This document shows, one piece after another, positions 9,881 through 19,772 of a stretch of 47,244 nt of DNA. Position 1 is the first letter of the stretch. Each line of letters opens with the position of its first letter. Position numbers and translations under genes: made by a program. The stretch comes from Folioceros fuciformis (taxonomy: Eukaryota > Anthocerotophyta > Anthocerotopsida > Anthocerotales): contig JBNGIO010005797.1 of the NCBI GenBank assembly GCA_049999805.1, positions 33,154 to 80,397 on the forward strand, read 5' to 3'. The notes under the pieces were generated by a model, which was not told the DNA's origin, ran no database searches, and was given only the letters and a program-made list of their open reading frames with translations.

Positions 9881-12160
9881 ATGACGAGAGAGGGAGCCAT
9901 CGAGCTTAATGAGCATGTCATGTCGAGTATGTGTATGGGCCAAGTCTTCAAGGATTACGTAAGTTCTCATCCGGGCCTCGTGTCTGATGTTGGTGGTGCT
10001 GTTTGGTGCGGGCCAAATCTGAAACGTAAGGTCTCATCCTGGCCACTATACTGTCTGGCATTTGTTGTGCTGTTGGGTCTGATAATTTGGTGTGTGCCCT
10101 GGCGGAGGGGTATTTGGTGGCTTCGCTTGGATTAGGTCTGCTAGCCTACACCATTCACAAACTCAGAAGTGTGTTAGGGTGCTGCCGACACATTCACGAT
10201 TGCTTCCGTGCTTCCGAGAATTCGGTTGACCTGCTTTCGTTTGCAGGAAGGCAAGATCAATTCGCTGGATTTCCACCGGACTGAAGACCTTCTGGTCACA
10301 GGTAGCGAGGATGAGTCTATAAGACTGTACAGCACCACAACTGGCACGTGAGTTTGCGATTTCAAGCCCATTGCTCGTATGATAGGTCACTTACGTTTCA
10401 GGTTCTTCTTTGTTTAGCATCTCTTCATCAATATGTTGGATTCCACAGGCTTCTGAAGACAATACATAGCAAAAAGTATGGAGTTGACCAAATTGTGTTC
10501 ACGCATCATAAGGATGCTGTGATCTATTCCTCAAAGAATTCTTGGGATGGTAGGCACGGCACGGGAGTAGGGGGAAAATGACGAACCTTGTGAGCATGTG
10601 TCGTCTCCAGGTTCGCAAATGAGTGTGACTTGATTGGTGTTGCATTTCTACTTGCAGAATCTCTGCGATACCTGTCCTTGTTTGACAACCGCTATCTGCG
10701 CTACTTCAAAGGACATCGAGATAGGTCAGTGACATGCTCCTTTCCTCTTTCATTCTATGTAGCACCTGGTTTCTTCGAGCTACCAGCAGGCCAATGTTGA
10801 TGAGCTGTATGGTGTCAAGGTTCAAACTTGAAGCATTCTCACAGGCCCTTCATCTTTCAGGGTTGTGTCCTTGGCAATGTCGCCAAAGAACGATGCTTTC
10901 ATGTCTGGTTCGCTGGATCATACAGTCAGGATCTGGGATGCTCGATTTTCTCTGTGCCAGGTCTATCTCCACTCCCTTTTGCTAACTCCAAGTTCGAAGG
11001 TTCAAGCAACTGCTGCTTGGCCACTTAGTTCCAGTGTAGGTCAGTGATGTGTTATGTCTTTCTGTGAACACTGACGGAATGGTGGACGTGCCCTCTGGCT
11101 GTGCAGGGCCTCATACGTGTGCGTGGCAGACCATCTGTGGCATACGACCAGCAAGGTCTCGTGTTTGCAGTTGCCTTGGAGGGTGGCGCTGTCAAACTTT
11201 TTGATGTACGGTCATTTGAGAAGGTAGTCTGACGTTGTTCCATGCAGTAGCAGTCAGCCATGCCTTACAAGGAACACGCTCAGCTCTGATTCTTGGGCTT
11301 CCTCACCTTTACAGGGCCCTTTCGACTCATTCTTCGTGGGCGGTGACACTGCTGAGATTTGTAGCATGAAGTTCAGCAACGACGGAAAGCTCATGCTTCT
11401 ATCAGCAAGTGGGGGCCACGTGTATCTGCTTGATGCATACTCAGGCAAGAAGGTATGCTCCGTTTCCTTGTAGACCAGACCATACGGTGATTCAGTTGTT
11501 TCTTTCGGCAAATGCACCTTGAACGGGGCCAGCCCATTCGTCTTGATCTGGTAGACCTTCCCCAAGCTGTTGTGGAACAAGGTTACATAAGTTCATGGTG
11601 AATTTGGACCTTCGTTTTGCTTCCATTTCATAGCTGCATGGCTTCACCTTGGAGCCCAATCGGGAGGGAGAACCGTTAGAAGCTTCTTTCAGTCCCGATG
11701 CCAAGTTTGTCTTGTCAGGTACGAAACCTCGTTGTCTCCAAAAATCCAGAGCTTCGTTCATTCGACATGGCTGGTCTGTTTTGTCATATGCACATTTTGG
11801 CACGGGTATTGGGGTTGCTAATTTGGTGTAAGAACTTACTAGAGCTGGTGTGATACAGGCTCTGGCGACGGCAGCCTCCGTGTCTGGAGCACGTCTACTG
11901 GGGCGCAGGTAGCAACATTTCTCCATCTGCACGTTCTGTCGTTGAAACCACGTGTCCGTTGATACAACACAGGGTGTACTCCTTCATTTGCGCAGGTGGA
12001 ATGCTGGACGAATTTAGGGGGCGTGCCTGCGGCAGTGAAGTGGTCACCACGACGGTTGATGTTCGCTACAGCATCGAGTGTTCTTGCCTTTTGGATCCCC
12101 GACGGGGACAAACTACATGCACATCCGCAAAGTAATGGCATCATGGCACCTGGACACTAG
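9881..12160 (+). CDS. S2L: Swd2/WDR82-like COMPASS subunit (S2L)
   Basis: Ten exons give a 333-residue WD40 protein: 9881-9958, 10247-10347, 10449-10549, 10658-10724, 10861-10960, 11107-11223, 11315-11452, 11634-11718, 11859-11908, 11996-12160. All introns are GT-AG and the frame is kept throughout. Diagnostic phrases of the Swd2/WDR82 family are present: INSLDFHRTEDLLVTGSEDE, KKYGVDQIVFTHH, YLRYFKGHRDRVVSLAMSP, FMSGSLDHTVRIWD, RGRPSVAYDQQGLVFAVALE, GPFDSFFVGGDTAE, SGSGDGSLRVWST and FWIPDGD. In yeast, animals and Arabidopsis this nuclear protein is the COMPASS subunit needed for H3K4 methylation at active genes, and in some organisms also works in transcription termination. The length matches the family. 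ATG 9881 is the first in-frame ATG. The gene converges on AHA1, with 305 bp between the stop codons. Confidence 0.93.
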
Positions 12161-12465
12161 ACTGTTGAGGGACAAGTTATATCCGAATTGTTGTGTACTG
12201 CATTTAGTTGTTCTATCTCGACTGTAAAGTAGACATTCTTTTCTCTAGTTGGAGAGGGTAGGTGAAAGTCCTTACAGCCGTCTAGGAATTATCATGACGA
12301 AAAATGAGATATAGTGGGACATAAGAAAAATGTGGACTACGTTCTCAATATACATTTGCTGACCAAATACGATCATTGCCTCCCAACTGAAAGTGAAACT
12401 GAACTTACGGCTTTGTTCCAAGAGGAGATACAAAGGCGTCCGATGCTTCAGAATTGTGAAGCTTC

Positions 12466-13739
12466 TCAAAGCCCATACCCAAAAACAGCACGAATCTTGT
12501 GAAAAATCAGGTCCTTCCAACCTCTGGTGGTGTTCTCAACGACAGTTTCGTTGCCGTACCTGTGACACCCCATGCTGCACTTAGTAACGAGCAATACGCA
12601 GCCACTACAATGACTACCTCAGCAAAGAACTACTGACAAGGAAAAGCCTGAACTCACTTATCCTCCTCGGGCACATCAGTTTGAGTTAGTTTCACAACAG
12701 TCACGCCCGTCTCCGGTTCCTCGATGGTCAGACACACCTGCACAGTGTGCGCAGCTCGTTAGAGCCAGACACAAAACCTGCAACCTGCAACTAACTTGAA
12801 GCTTCGCAAAGGCAGTATAAATTGCTCAGATGTGAGCGCTGAAAGGAAGGAAGAATCGACGCTACTTACGTTGGAGTACAGACCATCTCGCCAGTTGGCA
12901 AACCGCCACTTCTGCATGATTAGCTTATTTAATTCAAGCTTGACATAAATGCCCTCAACGGCTCCATCAAATAACAGAAACCTGCCACCAACTTCAGGGC
13001 TGATTTGGGCCCTGCTTCGGGTAAAAGCCTTCCAGCTCTTTTCATCCAGCATAATGTCGTAGATATCACTCGCACGGCAGTGAAAACTTTCTGTCAGCAA
13101 AATAGTTCTGAAACCCTCCTTTCCCTTCGGCTTAGGAGCAGAAGAGACCTTGGCTTCCAAGGAGGTCTTAATGGAATTGTTTCCGCCGTCATACTGGGAC
13201 CTTGCGCCTCCTTTCTGCTCCAACTCTTCTTTACATGGGCCACCCACCTTCATATGCTTGACGTATTCCGCGACTCTGGCAAAAATGATGGGCTTGCCTT
13301 TGGCTACAAACGCCTCTTTCAGTCGCTTCCCCACCGGCGTCTCATCAGCAATAGTCACTTTCAGCTCAGGATCTTCATCCGCATTCTCGTCAGCAATGTA
13401 AGGCATTTCAACCTTTCCCGCAACCTTGGCAAGACTGTTTCCACTACCATCTTTCGCTTCCCCCTCCCAGTTTAGCCTCACCTTCAACTCGTAACCTGGA
13501 ATAACCTTCCCCTTCCTGATGTTCACGTAGGATTCACCCGTAACGCTCTCTAGTTTTGCTGTCTTAATCCAAAGACCACCTTCTCCATTGAGCACGTCAA
13601 TGTTCTCCAGTAGTTCACCAAAACGCTTGCGAGACCATTCCAGGCAGTCTTTCTCGGCCCAATGCCAGTTGTGCACATTGGTGCCATCCGCTCTCTCCTG
13701 GACAATCCAACGCTTATCCCCTTCCCCGTACTTCGCCAT
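12466..13739 (-). CDS. AHA1: AHA1-type activator of HSP90 ATPase
   Basis: Three exons (13739-12870, 12737-12658, 12559-12466) encode 347 residues, a normal length for the family. The N-terminal Aha1 domain starts with the family signature: WIVQERADGTNVHNWHWAEKD, where N-x-W-H-W lies close to the segment that contacts the HSP90 middle domain. A linker rich in K, S and G near residues 180-210 leads to the START-like AHSA1 domain (ILLTESFHCRASDIYDIMLD ... WKAFTRS ... GGRFLLFDG ... IMQKWRFANW ... VVKLTQTDVPEED ... RGWKDLIFHKIRAVFGYGL). The protein is cytosolic and stimulates the HSP90 ATP cycle. A perfect heat-shock element lies about 770 bp upstream of the ATG. The symbol refers to the HSP90 co-chaperone, not the plant proton pump of the same abbreviation. 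Confidence 0.95.
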
Positions 13740-14506
13740 GGATATTCAAGTGAAGAGCCAACTCCACGCGCACTACTCCAGGCACGTGCTGCTTAGAAGC
13801 GCACCTAACACGCGAAGACGTCGCAGAGCAACTCAACGAGAGATCTTGGAAAATGCAGCTCAACCTAACAACACGACCAGCATAACTAAAGGCGCGTCCC
13901 GTTAGAGCATCCACGCCTCGCGCACTCACCAAAATGCTGCGCTTCGATCGTGCCTTCGGCTCTCTCTCCCTGAAAAACCAAGACACTCAGCGTTCCGAAA
14001 CCTGCAGGCTTCCTCACTGAGTTCTCCGCACAACCAACACGACTCTGAGACTCCCATCTCCAACGAAAAACAGAAGCGACCCGATCCGCCTGACTTGAAC
14101 ACTGACCAAAACCTAAACTGCAGACCGCACGTTCCGGTTCCGACTCGAGCAACAAAGCAACGACTTAATGCGGCACCAATGCAAACATTGTGAAAACGCA
14201 AGCCCGAGGGCAATCCCCGAAGTGACCGCGAAAATCGAGACCAGTATCGAGCCGGAAGGCAACCAACCTAGCCGTCAGCTACTACTACCGCAGCAGCAGC
14301 AGCAGCAGGCAGAAGAAAACGAGCAACATCACCGTGCGGTAACGTCCGCTGCAGGCGCTGCCTAGACCTACCTCCAATCTCGTCATGCCACCCGCTCGCC
14401 AGGATGCCGATCCCTCACGAAGCCTCCTCAGAGCCGATCACTGAGCCGGCACGCCTAGGAGGGCGACGAAGACAATTAATCTGCCGAAACAGGATGCTCC
14501 TGCATG

Positions 14507-14519
14507 TTCTGGAAGGTTC
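14507..14519 (-). promoter_or_regulatory. heat-shock element, three perfect alternating pentamers
   Basis: TTCTGGAAGGTTC fits nTTCnnGAAnnTTCn exactly: TTC 14507-14509, GAA 14512-14514, TTC 14517-14519. A second TTCCTGAA pair lies at 14529-14536, slightly out of 5-bp phase. HSF trimers bind such sites. The nearest protein gene reading away from it is AHA1, an HSP90 co-chaperone of the kind usually heat induced. Distance to the AHA1 ATG is about 770 bp, which is far unless there is a 5' UTR intron. Confidence 0.6.
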
Positions 14520-14634
14520 AAAGGCCGCTTCCTGAAACATGACCGACTCTTGGTCTCCCGCTAAATGATGCAGTTTTTACTGCGACTTCAAAAGGCGAGT
14601 CTACTTTTGTCGACCACAAAAATTACTGAAGGAG

Positions 14635-14638
14635 AAAA
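14635..14638 (-). terminator. Pol III T4 terminator of tRNA-Leu
   Basis: The first run of four T on the minus strand after the tRNA 3' end starts 17 nt downstream. Runs of T4 or longer stop RNA polymerase III. The shorter TTT runs closer to the gene may act as partial stops. Confidence 0.4.
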
Positions 14639-14654
14639 CTACTAGTAAATTAAA

Positions 14655-14659
14655 TGACG

Positions 14660-14691
<32 letters not shown>

Positions 14692-14734
14692 TGGAGCCTA
14701 AATCCAGCGCCTTAGACCACTCGGCCAAACCGTC
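14655..14734 (-). tRNA. tRNA-Leu (UAG anticodon)
   Basis: The minus strand folds as a class II tRNA: acceptor GACGGTT pairs with AGCCGTC (one G-U), D arm with A box TGGCCGAGTGG, anticodon stem CTGGA/TCCAG with loop TTTAGGC giving anticodon TAG, a 12-nt variable arm, and T arm with B box GGTTCAAATCC. Discriminator base is A, as expected for leucine. There is no intron and no encoded CCA. It reads CUA codons, with CUG and other CUN codons through wobble. Confidence 0.95.
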
Positions 14735-14769
14735 TTGGTGTCGACAATGAAATTCAAAAAGTATTTATA
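14735..14769 (-). promoter_or_regulatory. tRNA upstream signals: TATA box and CAA motif
   Basis: On the minus strand, TATAAATAC occupies 14769-14761, about 27-35 bp before the first tRNA base. CAA lies at 14737-14735, immediately before it. Plant nuclear tRNA genes typically carry a TATA-like element near -30 and CAA motifs close to the initiation site, in addition to the internal A and B boxes. Confidence 0.65.
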
Positions 14770-15184
14770 CTATGTAATAGTTTTCAGCTTTCTAAAAGAA
14801 TAGATTTGAAATTCTCAAGTCTTTTAAAAATCTACTTTTCAGAGCCAACGAGACGTGGGAGGAAACCGTCTACGCATCTTTCTAGCGGACTGGGCTGCAC
14901 CACACGTAACTGTGGACCCCTTTGTCAGGAACTCTAAGACCTGGGTACCAAACTCACGTCAAGGTACGTACATGAAGTGCTCCCTTTGCGCCTGCTGTTG
15001 ACAACAGTTAGGGATGTACCTGGTTTGCAAACCATGCGAATCCATCTTGTGGTGATGGTCTGCATCTCCGGGAGACGCAGCTATGTTCCTAGTGAAAATC
15101 ATCGAGCAAGTCTCCAGCTTCTCGAAACACAGCGCCTTACGAGAGCCGTACCAAGAGATGGTATTCACTGGATTTGAAGGCAAA
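14735..15184. other. intergenic, tRNA to LPA3 3' end
   Basis: Apart from the tRNA promoter this 450-bp stretch shows no gene. The part near 15000-15184 is expected to be the 3' UTR of the minus-strand LPA3 gene. Confidence 0.5.
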
Positions 15185-16742
15185 TCATGCACCTCTAGAG
15201 GCAGGCAGTATGTTCAATGCAACATCCTTCAGAGAAGGCATTGCAGATTGCTCGTGCACTACTATGTAGTCGTCATCCACTCTTCGCAGAACCTGCCACG
15301 GACCGGGGTAGGACCTGCACGGGAATCACACTCTAACCATGATATCATCCCTTTTCAGCCTCCGATGTCCATCCACGGTTTCAAAGGAGGCTAACCTGAA
15401 TAGTGCTCCTCCCTGGCTGCCTTTGAAGTTGTGGATGTAGTATGCCGTCTCAAACCTAGGTAGGAAGCTTTTCGACAGGGCTGCAAGCTTCGGGTAGAAG
15501 AAGGACGGATAGTCTGGCCCAGCTGTTGTTAAGAAGGACACAAGCCACAGCGTCCCACCATTGTGTTGCTCTACGACGGGCTGTCTGCAAGCTGACATCA
15601 CAACAAGGTTGTCCAATACCTAGCGGCGTTTACTGAAGGATACAACCGCTTCTTATTCTGTCCAGCTCCCCGTTGAAGACAATGATAGGGCGACCTGAGG
15701 ACTCTGCGGAGTCCTGAAAGAGCTCCTCCACAGCCAGCATTTCTGGATAGCACAGTAGCGCGAACATGTCAGCAGGTGGACGGATGTGGGAGGTAGATTC
15801 CAGCTCACAGCATGTTTTAAGTAGAACTTCACCGTTCACATTGAAGGAAGGGTAAGCCACCACAAACATCTTGTCACTGGGTTTTGCACGGTCGGCCATC
15901 CTCAACTTCTTGCCGAATCCACCGAGCCCGAAGTCCTCCAATCCGGAGGGCCTGGTTAAGAAGTCCAGTTGAAACGTGGTTCCCTCAAACTCACCAGCTC
16001 TAGCCACATCAACCTCGTTTGCATCTGGCAAAAACTGCACAGGCAAGGCCTCAGTTCTGCCCTACATGAGTGAGAGGGCAGCAGGAGCACGTTCCAGACT
16101 CACTACTCTCGTCGCCGCTGCTTTCTGGGTTGGCACCAGAGCCTCGCAAAAACTCCGGATGAAACCGATGTTCTTTGACATTTCAATTCCTCCCTCGGCA
16201 TCACCTGCCAAGCGTTCTCATGTTCTCATGAAATCTTGCGTCTTCCGTCGCATGATCCGATCTTACATCCAGTGAAAAATGTAGCGGCAAGGTGGCTCAT
16301 TCACCTGGAACGGAGCTAAGGCCAGCAGTGGGGAACTCGATTTCCTGTGATCAAGCGCACGGAACAGCTTGTTTCGTTGACATGGTGAAACGAAGTGGCA
16401 CACAAAGTAGAAGGCGGACGAGCAGGCACAGGCGGAGAAGACCAGTAATTTCTTGGAGTCTGCAAGCGCGGCTTTGGAGGCGTCTGTGACCTGGGATGGC
16501 GGACGACGAATTCAGTATGGCGAGAAAGAGTGCACCAGAGAGAAAAAGGCCTGCATTTTTGTGACAACATATCAAGGTGAACTCACCTGTCGAATGAGCT
16601 GGTCATAATCGGAAGGGAACTGCACTGCTGCTCGTGGCAGCAATGGCAATCGCGAACAGTCATTATATCTCCGTGGCGGCAAACGTTGCAGCTTGCAGTT
16701 GCTCCGATGGCTCAGCTGGAGGGAGTCGGGCAGGCATTCAAT
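15185..16742 (-). CDS. LPA3: LPA3-like DUF1995 protein, photosystem II assembly
   Basis: Eight exons join in frame: 16742?-16587, 16490-16443, 16344-16305, 16204-16104, 16034-15833, 15742-15647, 15513-15396, 15314-15185. Signature phrases: FPSDYDQLIRQ, VTDASKAALADSKKLLEIEF, GDAEGGIEMSKNIGFI, GTTFQLDFLTRPSGLEDFG, MADRAKPSDKMFVVAYPSFN, IIVFNGELDRIRS, YPSFFYPKLAALSKSFLP, YYIHNFKGSQGGALFR, SYPGPWQVLRRV, and MPSLKDVALNILP. This is the DUF1995 family of LOW PSII ACCUMULATION 3, a chloroplast factor that in Arabidopsis helps insert CP43 during photosystem II assembly. The exon before 16587 is open to 16838 but has no ATG, so the first exon, presumably carrying the transit peptide start, is unresolved; 16742 marks a plausible acceptor. 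The donor after KKLL (GTCTTC) is weak. Confidence 0.8.
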
Positions 16743-17760
16743 CTGTAAGATGCATGAAGGGAAACAACGTAGAAATGGCAGTCCACAATTGGGGCAAACG
16801 TACCGAAGGCGGGAAGGGCGAGGATAAGGTACCCATCGTCAAGTTTCTGTGACAGAGTTGTCTGATTGAACACTACATGGATACTGCAACTGGGAATGAA
16901 CTCCTGGGCCGTGCGTTTGGGCCCGTTTCCTACTACAGTACGTGCATCTATTGCGCAGACAAACCCGATCAAGGAGGAAGCCGCTGTCAATCACGTCTAG
17001 TAGGTTTAATGCTTGCAGATGGAACAGGCATCGTGCCCGGCCTTGAACCTAGATACATCCGGACTCTTGTCCCAGTCCTAAAGACACCCTGCTGTCAACC
17101 ACATTTGGCAGATGCGTTGGGCTTCACTCTTGGCGTATGCAGCAGGACTTTTGGGCTTCAGTCTTGGCGTATGCAGCAGGACTTTTGGGCTTCAGTCTTG
17201 GCGTATGCAGCAGGACTTTTACTGTACCAGCTTGCTGCACTGCGTGATTTGGAGATTGTAAATGTGGAGAATGTCTCTTGTTGGGATGACAAGAGATCGC
17301 TTGGTTGTCCGGTTGATCGTGTGTGGATGCTGTGAGTAACATTCCGGACGGAATGGAGAAGACCTGATGGAGCAATATCCTTCCCACCGACCCACCTCCC
17401 CACCTCATGTTTGCAGACAGCTGTTTCTTCCAGCTCCCCGTCGAGTCACGGATGTTGCTCATGCCACCGACATTTACTGTACCTATTTCTCTATCCGTGA
17501 CGATGCAGGGCATCCACAGCTGAAAGGATTCTTCTCGCTTCGGTCCACTTACTGTGCAACTTACTGCCATGACGGAGACCCATCACCGAACATGAGATCA
17601 GAAAGGAAAGGACAAGGGCGTGCAAGAAATACGGACTGTTTCGAAGCAGCCCTTGCGTTGGGCGAGCACAGATCTGCTCACCTACTCTCCCAGTGAAGCA
17701 CGGCTCAAGGATCAGGCTGCCCGAGGAACAAACAGTGTCAGAAATCAGCCCAAAACCTCT
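16743..17760. other. intergenic, LPA3 5' side to GT8-GT64 3' end
   Basis: The missing first exon and promoter of LPA3 must lie here, but I could not place a start codon that splices in frame. A minus-strand ORF from an ATG at 17570 (148 codons) has no recognisable motif and runs through the tandem repeat, so I do not call it. The segment near 17760 is probably the 3' UTR of the glycosyltransferase gene. Confidence 0.4.
17119..17220. repeat. 34-bp tandem repeat, 3 copies
   Basis: Three copies of GGGCTTCAGTCTTGGCGTAT...GGACTTTT start at 17119, 17153 and 17187. Copy 1 has a single change (CACTC for CAGTC) and copies 2 and 3 are identical. The unit is not a multiple of three, so a reading frame would shift at each copy. 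This argues against a conserved peptide repeat and for a recent non-coding expansion. Confidence 0.95.
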
Positions 17761-19605
17761 TCACTGTGCTCTGGATCTCACGGATCTCCGCTTCGTGTAG
17801 AGATTCGCCAGTCTTGCATGCTCCCGGGCAGTCGAGACAAGCTCGAGAGGAAAGATGGTTTCACTCGTCGACTTCAGAGCCTTAAAGCCAAGAAACGATG
17901 ATATCCTGTTTAGGCAAGCAGACTTGTCCACACCCCCTTCCTGCACCCTTCTGCGCTTGTAGGCAGGATCAAACACCAGCAATGGAGTCGACCCCGACAA
18001 ATGACTAGCCAGGAAGTTGATCGCAATGTCATCACATCCCTGCACCTCGTCTACGTAGTCTCTCAATTCCTGCTAGCACACAACTACCATGTTGTCAACC
18101 AAACCACGCTTCCTTCCCACAAACAAAACACCCAACAAGAGCAGCACCTGAGGAGCATCGCACGTATACGCTCTGAAGTAGTCCGCATGCATAACCATGC
18201 CCCCATCCGACGTGACCAAGGAATACCCCCTCCCGGGCTTCCCATACACCAACTCCCCAGACCCGATATCCCTCGAATACGCAGCCGCAGAGAACCCCAC
18301 AACCCGGTACGAGTCCTTCTTCCACGCATGAAACGCAGCCATGAGCGCGGCCTTGCCAACCCTTACCACCGAATCCACCACCAAAACACAAGCAGTCCCG
18401 AGGTTCGCAATGGGCCTGAACTTATCATTCAAGCTGATCCTCCCGGAATATTTCACATCCACAGGAGTCCGCAGCCCAAAATCCTTAGGATCCTCAGGCA
18501 AGGTCTTAGGCGATCCCCAAACCACAAACATCCTCTCCACCACATCCATCGTATCATAATGCTCCAGCACCCCTTTCAAACTCGCCATCCCCTCCTCCCC
18601 GCCCTCCCCAAAGAAGACCACCACAGAGAGCTGCTCCAATCCGGCTCCCGCCTGACTGTACGCCATGAAATCTCCCATACACAAAGCACTATGCCTCAAC
18701 ATCGGCCGGGACAAGCCACCACCAACTTCCGTCCCATTCGCAGCCTCCCACCGCAGCATCATCCGAAATGCATCCCACCACATCCCATCATATCTCCTCG
18801 TGCTCGGCTGCCTCGGGTCCTGCACCAAGTTCCAGGGCTTCCCCAGCCCCGAGAAATGCAGCACCAGGAGTTTAGGCTCCACCCACGCGTCCCAGGTGGA
18901 GAACTGCGACACCCGCACCAGGGCATTATACCCGTAGTGCAGCTTCCCTCCCTCCCGATACCAGTCATGGAAGTACTCGTTCAGGAATCCCTGGTCCCCC
19001 ACATTGGGCGACGGGAGCAAAGAAACCTTTCCCAGCATGTCCTCAAAGACGCTTGCATTGGGGTGCAGAACCATGAGCCCGCTGTTAAATCGGTCTGGTG
19101 GCAGGCTGTCGGGCACCGCGGTGAGCTGGGGGCGGGGGCCCAGGAAGAGGTGGTCCAGGCTCCGCAGCACCAGCATGTCCGCGTCCAGGTAGACGATGCG
19201 GCGGTAGTCCGTCATCCCCCAGAGCTTGAGCTTGGAATACCTGCACGGCTTGGCGATGGCGGCTCGGGCCTCCGTCACCCGCCACGGATACTCCACGGGG
19301 TTCCCCACCCGGTGCACAGTCCCCCCCAACGCGCGCAGCCTGGCCCCCACCCGCTCCGAGACCTCCGGCATGGTCAGCACCACAATCTGTTTCGTCGTGC
19401 CCGTCTGCCGCAAGGAAAACACCAGCACTGCCGCCGCCTCCTCCATCGCGTCGTTGCACAGCAGGGTCGCGTACGCCTCCCTACTCCCAGCCCCTTCCTT
19501 CCCCACCGCCTCCACTGCCGGCGTCGCCGCCCACTGGAAGAAAGCATACCCCGCAGCTGTGATCTGCAGCAGCAGGGCCAGACCCACTACCCACCGAGCC
19601 TCCAT
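17761..19605 (-). CDS. GT8-GT64 two-domain glycosyltransferase, type II membrane protein
   Basis: Two exons (19605-18148 and 18069-17761) encode 588 residues. The start is the ATG at 19605; the longer open frame begins only at a GTG. Residues 5-24 form a signal anchor, so the enzyme is probably a Golgi type II protein. Residues 44-255 are a GT8 domain of the glycogenin/PGSIP type: YATLLCND at the start, YLDADMLVL with the metal-binding DAD at 141-143, FNSGLMVL, DQGFLNEYF and HFSGLGKPW. Residues about 324-530 resemble a GT64 exostosin domain: LSVVVFF, MFVVWGSPKTLP, LNDKFRPI, SYRVVGFSAAAYSRD, GYSLVTSDGGMVMHADYF and the GCDDIAINFL end signature. The GT64 DxD position reads DSV (411-413), so that half may be inactive. 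Donor and acceptor substrates are unknown. It shares a 167-bp divergent promoter with the SERINC gene. Confidence 0.85.
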
Positions 19606-19772
19606 CGCGCCTGCTTCTCCCTGCCCCCCTTCTCCTCTTCTCCTGCTCCTCCTCGACGTCACTGGCACGCAAAGAGAGCTTTAATACCTCCTCGTGTGCT
19701 CCTTCCACTGCCGGCTTCCTGTTCTTCCTTTGAGGCTTGAATTGCGCTCGGGAAGCGGGCCTTCTTGGCACG
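19606..19772. promoter_or_regulatory. 167-bp bidirectional promoter, GT8-GT64 / SERINC
   Basis: Only 167 bp separate two divergent start codons, so the core promoters and both leaders overlap here. The sequence is rich in C and T on the plus strand (CTCCTCC, TTCTCC tracts). No TATA box is visible on either strand, which fits a broad, TATA-less bidirectional promoter. Confidence 0.6.

Larger units (their letters stand above)
13740..14654. other. AHA1 upstream region with CAG repeat
   Basis: There is no supported gene in this stretch between the AHA1 start codon and the tRNA. It contains six CAG triplets at 14291-14308 and the heat-shock element at 14507-14519. The open frames here lack motifs and start at non-ATG codons or contain no splice logic. 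The segment near AHA1 is probably its 5' leader and promoter. Confidence 0.5.

Noticed and set aside
17124-17570. Minus-strand ATG frame of 148 codons that might have been the LPA3 first exon
   Set aside because: It runs through the 34-bp tandem repeat, shows no transit-peptide character I trust, and I found no splice that joins it in frame to 16587.
18001-19740. Open frame of 579 codons on the plus strand
   Set aside because: It is antisense to the GT8-GT64 gene, is full of H, P, R and Q, and has no motif. It is a shadow of GC-rich codon use on the other strand.
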